Origin: Limnoperna fortunei
Taxonomy: Eukaryota > Mollusca > Bivalvia > Mytilida > Modiolidae
Direction: 5' to 3'
DNA length: 64,000 bases
NCBI GenBank assembly: GCA_944474755.1
Contig: OX104112.1
Coordinates: forward strand, 54,975,176 to 55,039,175
Shown piece after piece: positions 25,501 to 35,080 of the stretch (position 1 is the first letter of the stretch; every line of letters begins with the position of its first letter). Position numbers and translations under genes: made by a program. The notes beneath the pieces were generated by a model, which made no database searches, was not told the origin of the DNA, and saw only the letters and a list, made by a program, of their open reading frames with translations.

Positions 25501-26541
25501 GGTGAAGGAAAAGGCAAGGGAGATGGTGAGGGCAAGGGAAAAGGCGATGGTGAGGGCAAGGGAAAAGGCAAAGGGGAGGGTGAAGGAAAAGGCAAGGGAG
25601 ATGGTGAAGGAAAAGGTAAGGGGGGAGGTGAAGGAAAACGCAAGGGAGATGGTGAGGGAAAGGGAAAAAGCGATGGTGAGGGAAAAGGCAAAGGAGATGG
25701 AGAGGGAAAAGGCAAAGGAGATGGTGAGGTCAAGGGAAAAGGCGATGGTGAGGGAAAAGGCAAGGGAGAGAGTGAAGGAAAAGGCAAAGGAGATGGTGAG
25801 GGAAAAGGCAAGGGAGATGGTGAGGGCAAGGGAAAAGGCGATGGTGAAGGAAAAGGCAAGGGAGAGGGTGAAGGAAAAGGCAAGGGAGATGGTGAGGGCA
25901 AGGGAAAAGGCGATGGTGAGGGAAAAGGCAAAGGAGATGGCGAGGGAAAAGGCAAGGGAGAAGGTGAAGGAAAGGGAAAAGGCGATGGTGAGGGAATAGG
26001 CAAGGGAGATGGTGAAGCCAAGGGAAAAGACGATGGTGAGGGAAAAGGCAAGGGTGAAGGTGAGGGAAAAGGCAAAGGAGATGGCGAGGGAAAGGGGAAA
26101 GGCGATGGTGAGGGAAAAGGCAAGGGTGATGGTGAGGGAAAGGGAAAAGGCGATAGTGATGGAAAAGGCAAGGGAGATGGTGAGGGCAAGGGAAAAGGCA
26201 AGGGTGAAGGTGAGGGAAAAGGCAAAGGAGATGGCGAGGGAAAGGGGAAAGGCGATGGTGAGGGAAAAGGCAAGGGTGATGGTGAGGGAAAGGGAAAAGA
26301 CGATAGTGATGGAAAAGGCAAGGGAGATGGTGAGGGCAAGGGAAAAAGCAAGGGTGAAGGTGAGGGAAAAGGCAAAGGAGATGGCGAGGGAAAGGGGAAA
26401 GGCGATGGTGAGGGAAAAGGCAAGGGTGATGGTGAGGGAAAGGGAAAAGGCGATAGTGATGGAAAAGGCAAGGGAGATGGTGAGGGCAAGGGAAAAGGTG
26501 ATGGTAAAGGTAAAGGGGATGGCGAAGGAAAGGGCAAGTGA
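19470..26541 (+). CDS. Secreted giant Gly-X polyampholyte protein, copy B (three coding exons)
   Basis: Coding exons are 19470-19502, 20560-20605 and 21233-26541, giving 1,795 residues. Exon 1 reads [11 protein letters not shown] and ends at a GTAAGT donor in phase 0. Exon 2 follows a TATATAG acceptor, reads [15 protein letters not shown] and ends before GTGAGT in phase 1. Exon 3 follows CTTTGTAG and restores the frame through a Gly codon. The leader is a plausible signal peptide cleaved near FDEA, so the product should enter the secretory pathway. The mature N-terminus begins [12 protein letters not shown]. Three modules follow (about residues 85-320), rich in Ser, Tyr and Asn, each with a WG-x-x-NW motif and a Gly/Lys linker. 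The rest, about 1,480 residues, is GKGKGDGE repeated. There is no Cys after the modules. Function is unrecognised; an extracellular matrix, mucus, shell or byssal role is only a guess. The gene model is an inference supported by the exon phases and by conservation of exon 2 in copy A. Confidence 0.83.
19960..20226 (-). mobile_element. tRNA-derived SINE inside intron 1 of copy B
   Basis: A near full-length member of the window's main SINE family, reversed: the tail side (GTTTAACGCCACTTTCA, then ATATCATGGCGTCC) is on the left and the tRNA-like head on the right. A short target duplication of form TGYATTTAA flanks it (19951-19959 and 20227-20235). The paralogous position in copy A near 422-431 is an empty site. 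Confidence 0.88.
20560..20605 (+). other. Leader exon 2 of the giant Gly-X gene
   Basis: This 46-nt exon lies between TATATAG and GTGAGT and encodes [15 protein letters not shown] plus one base. It finishes the hydrophobic signal core. The paralogous exon at 1030-1075 is the same length with the same splice sites and phase. Its differences keep the frame open, which supports it as coding. Confidence 0.8.
22030..26538 (+). repeat. 24-bp coding tandem repeat (GKGKGDGE)n
   Basis: About 4.5 kb of 24-bp units encode Gly at every second residue, with Lys, Lys, Asp, Glu in order between. At 24 bp each this is about 185 units. Variants include GKGYGE, GNGKG, GNVEG and GERKG. Higher-order copies are visible: the GNVEG...GERKG...[12 protein letters not shown] block occurs near 22,855-23,010 and again near 24,755-24,920. 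A 150-bp block containing GDSDGKG occurs three times at 26,151, 26,301 and 26,451. The coding strand is almost all purine, with pyrimidines limited mainly to GGC, GAT and GGT codons. Confidence 0.95.
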
Positions 26542-27385
26542 GAAGATTAGGGGAAAGGCAACGGCGATACTGAAGGCAAGGGAACGGCCGGTATCAAATA
26601 TTAAAAATGCATCATATTTTTTGGGTGTTATTCTGTAATTTCTATTTATATTTTTAATAATTTCACCCGACAATTGTGGTTAAACGAAGAACATTGTTGG
26701 AGCTTTTGTTTTCAGTTTTCTGATTTTAAATAATGGTTGTAAATATAAAATGGATAATTAATTTCATACATCATGTATAACTGAATAAAAAAGGTGTGCT
26801 CGATTTTGTTTTGTTTTGAAAATGAATACTGGTATTGTTTAAGTCTTTTATTTACATGTATATGAAGGTAATGGGATATAAAAATGTATAATGCATACAT
26901 AACCCTGGATAATAAGTTATAATAACTGACGTGTAGAATTTGTTGAGTTTAAATTTTGATATCCGGATCCAAACTATCCGTGAAGCTTGCTTCAGAATGA
27001 CTGTATCTGATTATTTTGAAAACCACCAATCGCTGACTTTGTTACCAGTTTTTGGCTACGTGTAATTTAGATCCCGATACCAGGTGTGACCTTATTCAGT
27101 AAAACTAAAACAATATTAAGGACAAATATGACAGATTTAACATAACTCGTCGTACGTTTTACGTCATTGACCTTTGAAATATTTTACGGTTATCCCCATT
27201 ATTGTAAAAATTCAAGGAAGAACAATAAAAATGTAGCTATCAAATAATCAAAAATCAAGGAGAGGTAACTTGTTAGTTTATTTTAATTTAACATTTTTAC
27301 ACGCACGTTGACCTACAAAACTTATAGTAGGCTCTAAAGGTCAAGCTAAATAACGGAAAGTTCCTGTTCTATGAAACGTTTAAGT
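26542..27385 (+). other. 3' flank of the giant Gly-X gene with polyadenylation signal
   Basis: After the TGA at 26539 the sequence is noncoding and A/T rich. The first 90 bases match the 3' flank of copy A near 10,530-10,620 (CAAATATTAA...TTTTTAGGG-type sequence). An AATAAA hexamer at 26784-26789 is a candidate polyadenylation signal. I see nothing else until the SINE at 27,386. Confidence 0.55.
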
Positions 27386-27535
27386 ATTTGTTTGTTTGTA
27401 AGTTTGAATAGTGTTTAACGCCATTTTAAGCAATTTTCAGCAATATCATGAAATCCAGTTGTTATTGGGGGTGGAAGCCTGAGTACCCGGAAAATATGCC
27501 TTACATTCTGTAGGAACACTGGTAATCCTTGTCAC
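27386..27535 (-). mobile_element. SINE fragment lacking the tRNA head
   Basis: TTTGTTTGTAAGTTTGAATA, TTTAACGCCATTTTAAGCAA and CCTGAGTACCCGGAAAATAT are present. The copy stops at GGTAATCCTTGTCACTA, so the right (head) half is missing: a 5' truncation, as expected for LINE-dependent insertion. Confidence 0.85.
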
Positions 27536-28090
27536 TACGTCGTTTTCAAGATATAATCAATAAGGTGGAAATTGTAATGCTGATCGCGTTATTTCATAAC
27601 AATTTAGAGCACTTTTGTGGTATAACGGCAGCATTTGAAACTAAATATGACATAAATAAGACGATGCAAAACGAAAACTGTTCTGTGTTGTGCGGGGTTG
27701 CAAGTCCACACTGAACATAAATTTATGAAAGGGTTCGCTTTTATGCCATTTTATGCTGTTCACGCGATGTTTAAAGACGGTGCTTGGGAAAAGTGCCCTA
27801 AATAAAATTACGAGATATCATAAATCATAGTGATAGGTTACATCTCACTACCTATCTTGAAACGGCGTATTAAGAAGTCGAAAACACAATTGCTGCATGA
27901 TACTTTGTCAATTTGGTAGTTTGTTTAAAAGCAAGATTGTCAGACATTTATAGTAGGAAGTATTCAACAAAAATAACAATAAACAAGTATTTGATCAAAA
28001 CAGGAAAGGGCTTTAAACAATCTATTGTATTCTCTATTGTTCGTTAGTAATCGGAGTTGTTCATCTCAGGGACATTATATACTAATCAGT
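27536..28090. other. Noncoding, no gene seen
   Basis: A 61-codon open frame at 27,529-27,714 has no recognised similarity and starts inside the SINE remnant. Confidence 0.4.
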
Positions 28091-28198
28091 TGTGAATGTT
28101 GTTTAATGCCACTTTCAGAAATTGTTCAGCTATATCATTGCGTCCAGATTTTGTTGGGGAGGAAGCCAGAGTACCCGGGAAAAACCCGGACCTTCGAT
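28091..28198 (-). mobile_element. Truncated SINE directly abutting the next copy
   Basis: GAATGTTGTTTAATGCCACT, ATATCATTGCGTCCAG and GGAGTACCCGGGAAAAACC, then an abrupt change to the tail of the next SINE at about 28,199. Confidence 0.82.
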
Positions 28199-28466
28199 AA
28201 GTTTTTGTTTGTCTGAATTGTGTTTAACGCCACTTTACGAATTTTTTCAGCTATAACATCGCGTCCAGTTTTTATTTGGAGAGAAACCCGGAGTACTGGC
28301 AGAAAAGCCCCACCCTTCCTTCGGATAACTCGCAATCCTTGTCGATTAAGATTGGAGTCGAGCGCACCTTGCCCGCAGTGAGACTCGAACACGCAATCTC
28401 AGTTTTGACAGACAACGGGATCAATATTAGACGAACTACCTTAACCACTCGGCCACCGAAATCCCT
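28199..28466 (-). mobile_element. tRNA-derived SINE, full length
   Basis: GAATTGTGTTTAACGCCACT through AGACTCGAACACGCAATCTC to CACTCGGCCACCGAAATCCC. Joined head-to-tail with the truncated copy, it probably inserted into or beside it. Confidence 0.9.
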
Positions 28467-29254
28467 ATGCTAATAAGGAGCCAGTTAAAAAATTGTATTA
28501 CTAAAAAAATCGAACATACAAAGCTAGGTAAAAGTCGGAACTTTTGTCTCTATAGGGTATAGATGGCATACTGTTTTCGATCTGTAGATTAGTGTGTTCG
28601 TCTGTCCGTATCTATTTTCATCACATTTTTCTTTGCAATGATAAATGATACAATACTGACGTTGTTTCAATAGCTGTGTAGGATTCTGTCATATTTTACG
28701 ACTTATTATACCACCGCTTCCCAAAGGGGATGGGGTATATTGTTTTCGGTTGATTGTTTGTGGGTATCATTAGAGAACATTAGCGAACAGAAATACTTTT
28801 TTATTTTATTTTGACAGCTCAGTTATTGAATGATCATATGTCGGAAATTTCCCACCTGTAACTTTGTTGCATTTTGACTAGAGTATTCTTGTCTTGCAAT
28901 GTTTTGTCTAGTCATTGTTCCAATATTTGTAATAAACTTAATTTTAATGAATCAACCTGTGTCAAAATTCTTTTTACCTTAATATCAATAAAAAAGAAAA
29001 CATTATAAAATGTACCATGGTTCTCTCAAATACTTGGTTATTGCTTTTGCTTATAGTTTGCTCCACACAAAAGAAATAAGAATAAAAGTAGAAAGGGAAA
29101 TATAAAGAGACGACAACCAGTCTAAGGCAACCATTGGGTATTAAAAGAACGAGAACCCCTTCATACGGTAAAGAAGGCTGCAGATGGTCGCCAAAACAAC
29201 ATTATATATCAGTTCAGCGAAATAGCTGCAATATATAGACTCAAACAGTAAGAC
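28467..29254. other. Noncoding with dispersed repeat traces
   Basis: 28,700-28,780 (ACCACCGCTTCCCAAAGGGG) and 29,075-29,200 (GAGACGACAACCAGTCTAAG) look like fragments of repeats common in such genomes, judged from memory rather than from a second copy here. No gene. Confidence 0.4.
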
Positions 29255-29659
29255 CATACCTGGGAGGGGGTCCCAGTGCTCGACCCACAGAATAGCCAGC
29301 ACGTCCCGGATGGAGGATAGGGGAGACCATCTCGTTGGGAGTTGTTAAGTCATAATACGGAAAGTCAAACTGCGGACCTTAGTGGCTAACGTTTTTGGCT
29401 AGTGCCACGATCCTTGCATGGCGAAGATCCCTTTGTAGATTTCGAAAAAGTAGGCTTATTGTAGCCGCTCAAAAGTCTTATTTCTCCGATCCTACCCAAT
29501 ACTCCATACTTTTCTAGTGGCAATCAAAAGTGTGTTCCAAATGTTCAATCCCACCCCTTTTCCATTGATTTATTGCGTGTTTACTTGTTCTCGTCCTGAA
29601 TATGGCTGAAATACTACTCGCTGCATGTACGTAAAGCAACACATCCATCAATCAATCCA
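29255..29659 (+). mobile_element. Repeat family 2, most complete uninterrupted copy
   Basis: Begins near GGTCCCAGTGCTCGACCCACA and contains GTCATAATACGGAAAGTC, GCGGACCTTAGTGGCTAACG, GTAGATTTCGAAAAAGTAGG and TTCTCGTCCTGAATATGGCTGAAATAC. It ends in (ATCA)n. No A/B-box tRNA head was recognised, so the element class is open. Confidence 0.75.
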
Positions 29660-30644
29660 AAAAATGTGGTAAGGTGAAACCAGTTTTGTGTGTTTTTGTG
29701 TTGAGGGGGAGGGGGGCTCCGACTTTATAATCTCGCCAATGTTATAAATAATTACACAAATGTACAAAGAGCAAAAATCATTCATAAAGGATGAGAAAGT
29801 ACATATTAATTTATTTCAGGATATAAATACACAAACAAAGGCTTTGAAAGGACTTAAAAGTCACAAATGTTATCATTAATATCAAGTAAAGAAAAAATCC
29901 GTGTTGGACATTAAGGTCGCTTAAGTTGACGGCAAGTCAGTGTTGATCGTTGATGACTATTTGCTGTTATAATTCTGAGACACTTGAAAAAAACCATTTA
30001 TTCCAAAAATGTTACCAGTTCTAAAGAAGTCTTGTCTGAGGCTTTGTCTTCAATTTTCTGTGAGAATGTTAATTGCCCCCAAACATGTGTCGCCCATAGT
30101 TTTCGGGATCATGTAGGATAATGTGTCCATCAATTCATAATTCCTGGATTTCTTCTTGTTCTAGCCCGTTTTGAGACCATAATTATAACTGTCTATTAAT
30201 TTCCTCTACGTAAATGCCATAAAGGGCAACTAAATGCGTCTCGTCCAATGCGTCACGCCAACTCCAGTAAGAAAAAAAAATTCAAAACTGTTTCTGACAT
30301 ACTAATGTCATGGCAACGTAGAAACATTACCACTCTTCTTTATCTATCTATTCCAACAATAGCAATGAAATGCCGTCGGACCAATTTGTGGTTGATATCA
30401 ATGTGCCACGTGTGATTTTGTGCATTTACGGTATTGACTCGTCTTTTAGTCTACCTTTTCTTTTTTGTTCTGTTCCAGAGGAATCTGTTCGATGAATGAA
30501 ATTTCTCAATCGCCACCTCTGGACTTAAACACCTTACCCTATCAAAATTTCATGAACATGAATTACCTTTGACATTCACCTTTAATTTTTGATGTTATTT
30601 TGGACCATAGTCTTCTCCTGGCCTTAACTTTTTTGTCTTTGACA
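29660..30644. other. Noncoding, no gene seen
   Basis: A 12-base GA-rich G run near 29,704-29,716 is the only notable low-complexity feature. No domain was recognised. Confidence 0.45.
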
Positions 30645-30930
30645 GGCCTTAGATATTTGGTATGTAAGTAGGTCAGCACAAGAGGATGTATATCATACTT
30701 CAAGATATGAACTTGGATGACCTCAAGGTCAAATTTACAACAGAAAATTTTGTGTGCAGGCTATAACCTTTTTTGTTTAGATGTTTGGTATGTAGATCAG
30801 TGCAAGTGAATGTATACCATACCTCAAGGTATGACCTCAGATGACTTTTGATCTTGACCTTCAAGGTCAAATTTCAAACTTTTTTTGTTTTTCACCTAGG
30901 ACTGAGATATTTGGTATGTATGTAAAATTA
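30645..30930 (+). repeat. Tandem repeat of about 130 bp, 2.2 units
   Basis: GATATTTGGTATGTAAGTAGG at 30,652, GATGTTTGGTATGTAGATCAG at 30,779 and GATATTTGGTATGTATGTAA at 30,906 start successive units. Each full unit contains CATACYTCAAGRTATGA and CAAGGTCAAATTT. Confidence 0.8.
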
Positions 30931-31432
30931 ACAACTTAAATATGAAGTGGGTAACTTAAAACTATTCCAGTTTGAATCTGTTTGTCTATTCAAACCTCAT
31001 ATTTTAAGGATGAACCATTTGGTGGGGCATTCTGGTGAGTACACATAACAGTCAAAAAGATTTTTTATGTAATTTCGTTGTTTAACTTGTTAAGTGAGAA
31101 ATGTAATAGAAATGGGCTAATGGAACAAATGTCCATAAAGAGGACATTTATGCATATGTGTGCAAAGTAATCATTGGAATACAGAATACATTCTATCACT
31201 TTAGGATCTGAACCAATTAGTATAAAACATTTTTATTTATTATATGCTCAAAACTTGGCTTGTTGCTTCTTTCAACAATATCCAAACATCTTTGAAAATC
31301 ATCTATTCCAATGTTTTGTTTCTGTTAAATTCTTGGTCTAACACCTCTCGACACTCATCATTAATAAAGTTAGAAAGAGAATCAAATATAGGCCGATCTC
31401 CCTCTTGAACATCGCATTGATCAAGAAGTCCT

Positions 31433-32145
31433 TCAGTGCCGTAGTTTTGAAGATCTTAATTCAGCACCATCAAGTCCAACAGGGTTCTCAAGCTGCCCTG
31501 ATGTCCACAAATTGAAGGGAGATGATTGTACAGTACGAAGTCTATGTCCAGCCCATGCATCGCTCCAAAATGAAAGCCTTATGTTAATGAATACATAGTG
31601 GAGGGCATCTAAATGAGTTTGATTTAAAGGATCAATTATGCCTTGATCTTCCATGTGATGGAATAAGTTGTAGAAAAATGCAAGTACTCCATCGTATACA
31701 TCTCTCCAGCCTCTCGATCCTTTGGTTGTGAGCTTTTTCCTGTTAGCATTTCGCCTAGGCCCTTTTGAGACATTTAGTCTGCAACACCAACATTTTCAAG
31801 GCCTTTATCAGATCTTACCCTATTAGGGACACCATATCTTTCTACTACTGACAGAAAACACTGCAATACAGTGTCTGACTTATTTTTTTTTGTACGTGCA
31901 TTTTAAAAATATGACCATCCTGCTGAAACCATCGATTCCACCAACGATTATGAATCTCCCTACTTAACACACTCGGTTCTAAGTCTCATCATGTCTTCCC
32001 TACATGAAATGCCTAGAGCTTCTATGTTATGTGCTGACAATTTGGAAAAGATGTCTGGGGTTATTTTTTCAGCAAACATTTGCATTTTAAAATCTTCCAA
32101 TACTTTACTAATCGGGATCAACTGACTTTTCGCCATTTCAGTTGT
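31433..32145 (-). pseudogene. Broken integrase-core-domain gene
   Basis: On the minus strand, translated pieces give [15 protein letters not shown] (first Asp block), [15 protein letters not shown] (second Asp block), and then EDQGIIDPLNQTHLDALHYVFI...RTVQSSPFNLW, the C-terminal signature of a widespread invertebrate integrase-core (rve-like) family. The upstream piece 31,975-32,145 (KVLEDFKMQMFAEKITPDIF...LGISCREDMMRLR) resembles the N-terminal part of the same proteins. Frameshifts and stops separate the pieces (near 31,680 and 31,790), and the Glu block is damaged. Its 5' end runs into the 21-bp arrays. It is a relic and cannot encode a full protein. Confidence 0.72.
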
Positions 32146-32151
32146 AATGGC

Positions 32152-32535
32152 GGAACACAACCACAGCATATAATGACGGAACCACAGCATATAATAACAG
32201 ATCCACATCATATAATAACAAAACCACAGCATATAATAATACAACCACAACATATAATGACGGAACCACAGCATATAATAACAGATCCACAGCAAATAAT
32301 AACAAAACCACAGCATATAATAACAAAACCACAGCATATAATAACACAACCACAGCAGTTAATAACAAAACCACAGCATATAATGATGAATCCACAGCAT
32401 ATAATAACACAATCACAGCATATAATAACGGAACCGCAGCATATAATAACACATCAACAGCATATGATGATGAATCCACAGCATATAATAACAGAACCAC
32501 AGCATATAATAACGGAACCACAGCATATAAAAAGC
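32152..32535 (+). repeat. 21-bp minisatellite array A
   Basis: About 18 units of CCACAGCATATAATAACARAA type. Because 21 is a multiple of three the array is open in several frames (PQHIITK on plus, LLYAVVL on minus). These are by-products, not genes. Confidence 0.9.
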
Positions 32536-32542
32536 ATACCAC

Positions 32543-32607
32543 CATAAGACAGTCACGGCGTTCCATACACAAGGCAGGAATGGCGTTCCCTATATGACTG
32601 CCTTATG
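32543..32607. repeat. Inverted-repeat hinge between arrays A and B
   Basis: CATAAGACAGTCACGGCGTTCC is matched in inverse by GGCGTTCCCTATATGACTGCCTTATG, with one small gap. A related string, ACATAAGGCAGGAACGGCAT, recurs at 33,701-33,720 near the end of array C. Confidence 0.7.
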
Positions 32608-32616
32608 TATACAAAG

Positions 32617-32868
32617 TTCTTTATATGTGGTGTTTACTATTTTATATTCGGTGCTTACGACGTTATATGCAGAGCTTAATTCTTTATATACGGTGCTATC
32701 TACTTTATATGGAGTGCTTAATTCTTTATATGCGGTGCTTACTATTTTATATTCGGTACAGACGACTTTATATGCAGTGCTTAGTACTTTATATGCGGTG
32801 CTTACGACTTTATATGCAGTGCATAATTATTTATATGCGGTGCTTACTACTTTATATGTCTATATGGA
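32617..32868 (-). repeat. 21-bp minisatellite array B, inverted relative to A and C
   Basis: About 12 units of TTTATATGCGGTGCTTACGAC type. The reverse complement (GTCGTAAGCACCGCATATAAA) shares the CRGCATATAA core of array A, so the array is the same family in opposite orientation. Confidence 0.82.
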
Positions 32869-32915
32869 CTAAACAAGCTCGTCGCAAAAACGGAATTTTG
32901 TATTGGATAACTTAA

Positions 32916-33810
32916 AAAGTATATGCATATAATAACAAAGAATATTCATATAATATCAAAGTATATGCAGATAATGTCAAAGTATATGAATATAAAATCA
33001 AAGTATATGCAGATAATCTCAAAGTATATGCATATAAAATCAAAGTATATGCATATAATATCAAAGTATATGCATATAATATCAAAGAATATGCATATAA
33101 TATCAAATATATGCATATAAAATCAAAGTATATGCATATAATGTCAACGTATATGCATATAATTTCAAAGTATATGCAGATAATATCAAAGTATATGCAT
33201 ATAAAATCAAAGTATATGCAGATAATCTCAAAGTATATGCATATAAAATCAAAGTATATGCATATAATATCAAAGTATATGCATATAATATCAAAGAATA
33301 TGCATATAATATCAAAGTATATGCATATAAAATCAAAGTATATGCATATAATGTCAACGTATATGCATATAATATCAAAGTATATGCAGATAATCTCAAA
33401 GTATATGCATATAAAATCAAAGTATATGCATATAATGTCAACGTATATGCATATAATATCAAAGTATATGCATATAATGTCAAAGTATATGCATATAATA
33501 TCAAAGTATATGCAGATAATCTCAAAGTATATGCAGATAATCACAAAATATATGCATATAATGACAAAGTATATTCATATAATTACAAAGTATATGCATT
33601 TAATGTCAAAGTATATACATATAATGACATAGTATATACATATAAAGGCAAAGTATATGCACATAATATCTTAGTATAAGCATGTAAAGAAAACATTAAC
33701 ACATAAGGCAGGAACGGCATATAGTGACAAAGTATATGACTATAATATCAAAGTATAATCATATAATGTCAAAGAATATGCAAATAATGTCAAATTATAT
33801 GCACATAATG
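32916..33810 (+). repeat. 21-bp minisatellite array C
   Basis: About 40 units of AAAGTATATGCATATAATATC, with variants carrying CAGATAATCTC or ATATAAAATC. The GCATATAATAWCAAA core is shared with array A. Longer blocks of several units are repeated (for example 33,000-33,110 and 33,210-33,310), showing higher-order duplication. Units decay after about 33,560. Confidence 0.9.
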
Positions 33811-33816
33811 ACAAGT

Positions 33817-34047
33817 AATTCTTCAGAAATTTTTCAGCTATATCATAGCGCCTAGTTTTATTGGGAGAAGAAGCCTTAGTGCCCGGAGAAAACCCTTTAC
33901 CTTTGGTAGGAAAACTGTCAATTAGTGTCAATCAAGATTGAAGTTGAGAGCATTCTGCCCACAGTGAGACTCGAACCCGCAATCTCGTTGTTGATAGAAC
34001 ACGTGATCAATAGTAGACGAACTTCCTTAACCACTCGTCACCGATGA
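33817..34047 (-). mobile_element. tRNA-derived SINE inserted at the end of array C
   Basis: TTCAGAAATTTTTCAGCTAT, GTGCCCGGAGAAAACCC, AGACTCGAACCCGCAATCTC and CTTAACCACTCGTCACCGAT, in reverse orientation. The extreme tail is lost into array C. Confidence 0.87.
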
Positions 34048-34170
34048 TAGTATGCATATGTAATGGCATATCTAGCTTCTATTATATAATGTCGAGTGTA
34101 TTGCAAACAACAATGCTGTCCGATATTCTCATGTATTCATTGGGAGAAAAATGTGCACATGGTTACAAGT

Positions 34171-34230
34171 TAGTTTCGAGTGGTTAACACTGAGGTTGTG
34201 GGTTCGAGTCTAACTGCGGCAGGGCGAAAA
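34171..34230 (+). mobile_element. SINE head fragment
   Basis: TTTCGAGTGGTTAACACTGAGG and GGGTTCGAGTCTAACTGCGGC are a tRNA-like head with an internal deletion. No body follows. Confidence 0.7.
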
Positions 34231-34769
34231 CAAATGTGTTACATATTATTTTAGTGTATTTTGTCAAGGAAGATTACTTTGGTTTTACAGACGAGACTGC
34301 ACTGATTCATTATATTACATAAAAAACCAAGCAACTACCGTAAAAGATGGGGGTTCATACATGTGTACTAGGTTTAAATGAAAATAAATGATCGCCTGAA
34401 ATATTTTTGTCTGTTTTTTGTCTGTATCCGGATTTGTATTTGCCCCAGGACTTTCGGTCAAATTCCTTTGCTATTTTTCTTACGAGCTGTATACGAGTTG
34501 TTTCTAACTGAAACTACGGTTACCAGTTAGCGACACCAGTTTAGTGTTTATGTGCTTAAACTAGTTTCTAGTTTCTAGTTTACTGCTCACGTAACGCTTC
34601 TTGACCTACTTTACATATACCTTTAGATTTTATGGGGAACAAAGGGTGAAACATCTTGACTATCTCGTGTAATGCTAATTGGAATTTTGTAAAGGTTGTT
34701 ACTGGTGAAATCTCGGATAAATTAAGTCGTTAACAGCTACAACAACTGCCTTACGTTTTCAGATTTAAT
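34231..34769. other. Noncoding, no gene seen
   Basis: Nothing recognised apart from a short internal duplication of TAGTTTCTAGTTTCTAGTTTA at 34,561-34,582. Confidence 0.45.
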
Positions 34770-35080
34770 TATGGATTGATAGAATGTTTACTACCATACA
34801 GCGAGCAGTGGAGCAAAAACAAATTGACAGACAGAAGAATAATAGGAAAATAAATGGGCAGAAAATTTTAAATGGCTGTAAAACTAAGGGGTTTTGGGTA
34901 CGGTCGCATAATGTAGCTATTGTAAGTGGCAAATTACGAGCCTACTTTAGAAGGAGTTTTTAGCAAGCAAGGCACTGGAGCCCTAATAACGTAATTGTCA
35001 CTAACTATGGTCCACTTCAATGACACTTCTCCCAAGCCGCAACGAGTGGTCTTCCCTTATTTGCCACTTGGGGGAAACGC
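34770..35080 (-). mobile_element. Diverged repeat family 2 copy
   Basis: CAGCGAGCAGTGGAGC, ACGAGCCTACTTTAGAAGGAG, CACTAACTATGGTCCACTTC and CTTCTCCCAAGCC follow the same order as the reversed copy at 16,284-16,615. The 96-codon frame over it is not a gene. Confidence 0.5.

Noticed and set aside
22346..25999. 1,217-codon plus-strand frame rich in Lys, Glu, Met, Val
   Set aside because: It lies entirely inside the repeat, with no non-repetitive coding sequence or splice signal in phase. Treated as an out-of-frame reading of the Gly-X repeat.
21925..26673. 1,582-codon minus-strand open frame and several 200-380-codon Pro/Phe/Ser minus-strand frames
   Set aside because: They are shadows of the 24-bp repeat, which lacks stops in these frames. 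The plus frame continues from a non-repetitive modular region with splice-supported leader exons.
32080..33632. Open frames reading PQHIITK, ILYAYTL, IICIYFD
   Set aside because: These result from 21-bp satellites, whose period is a multiple of three. All frames stay open and no unique sequence surrounds them.
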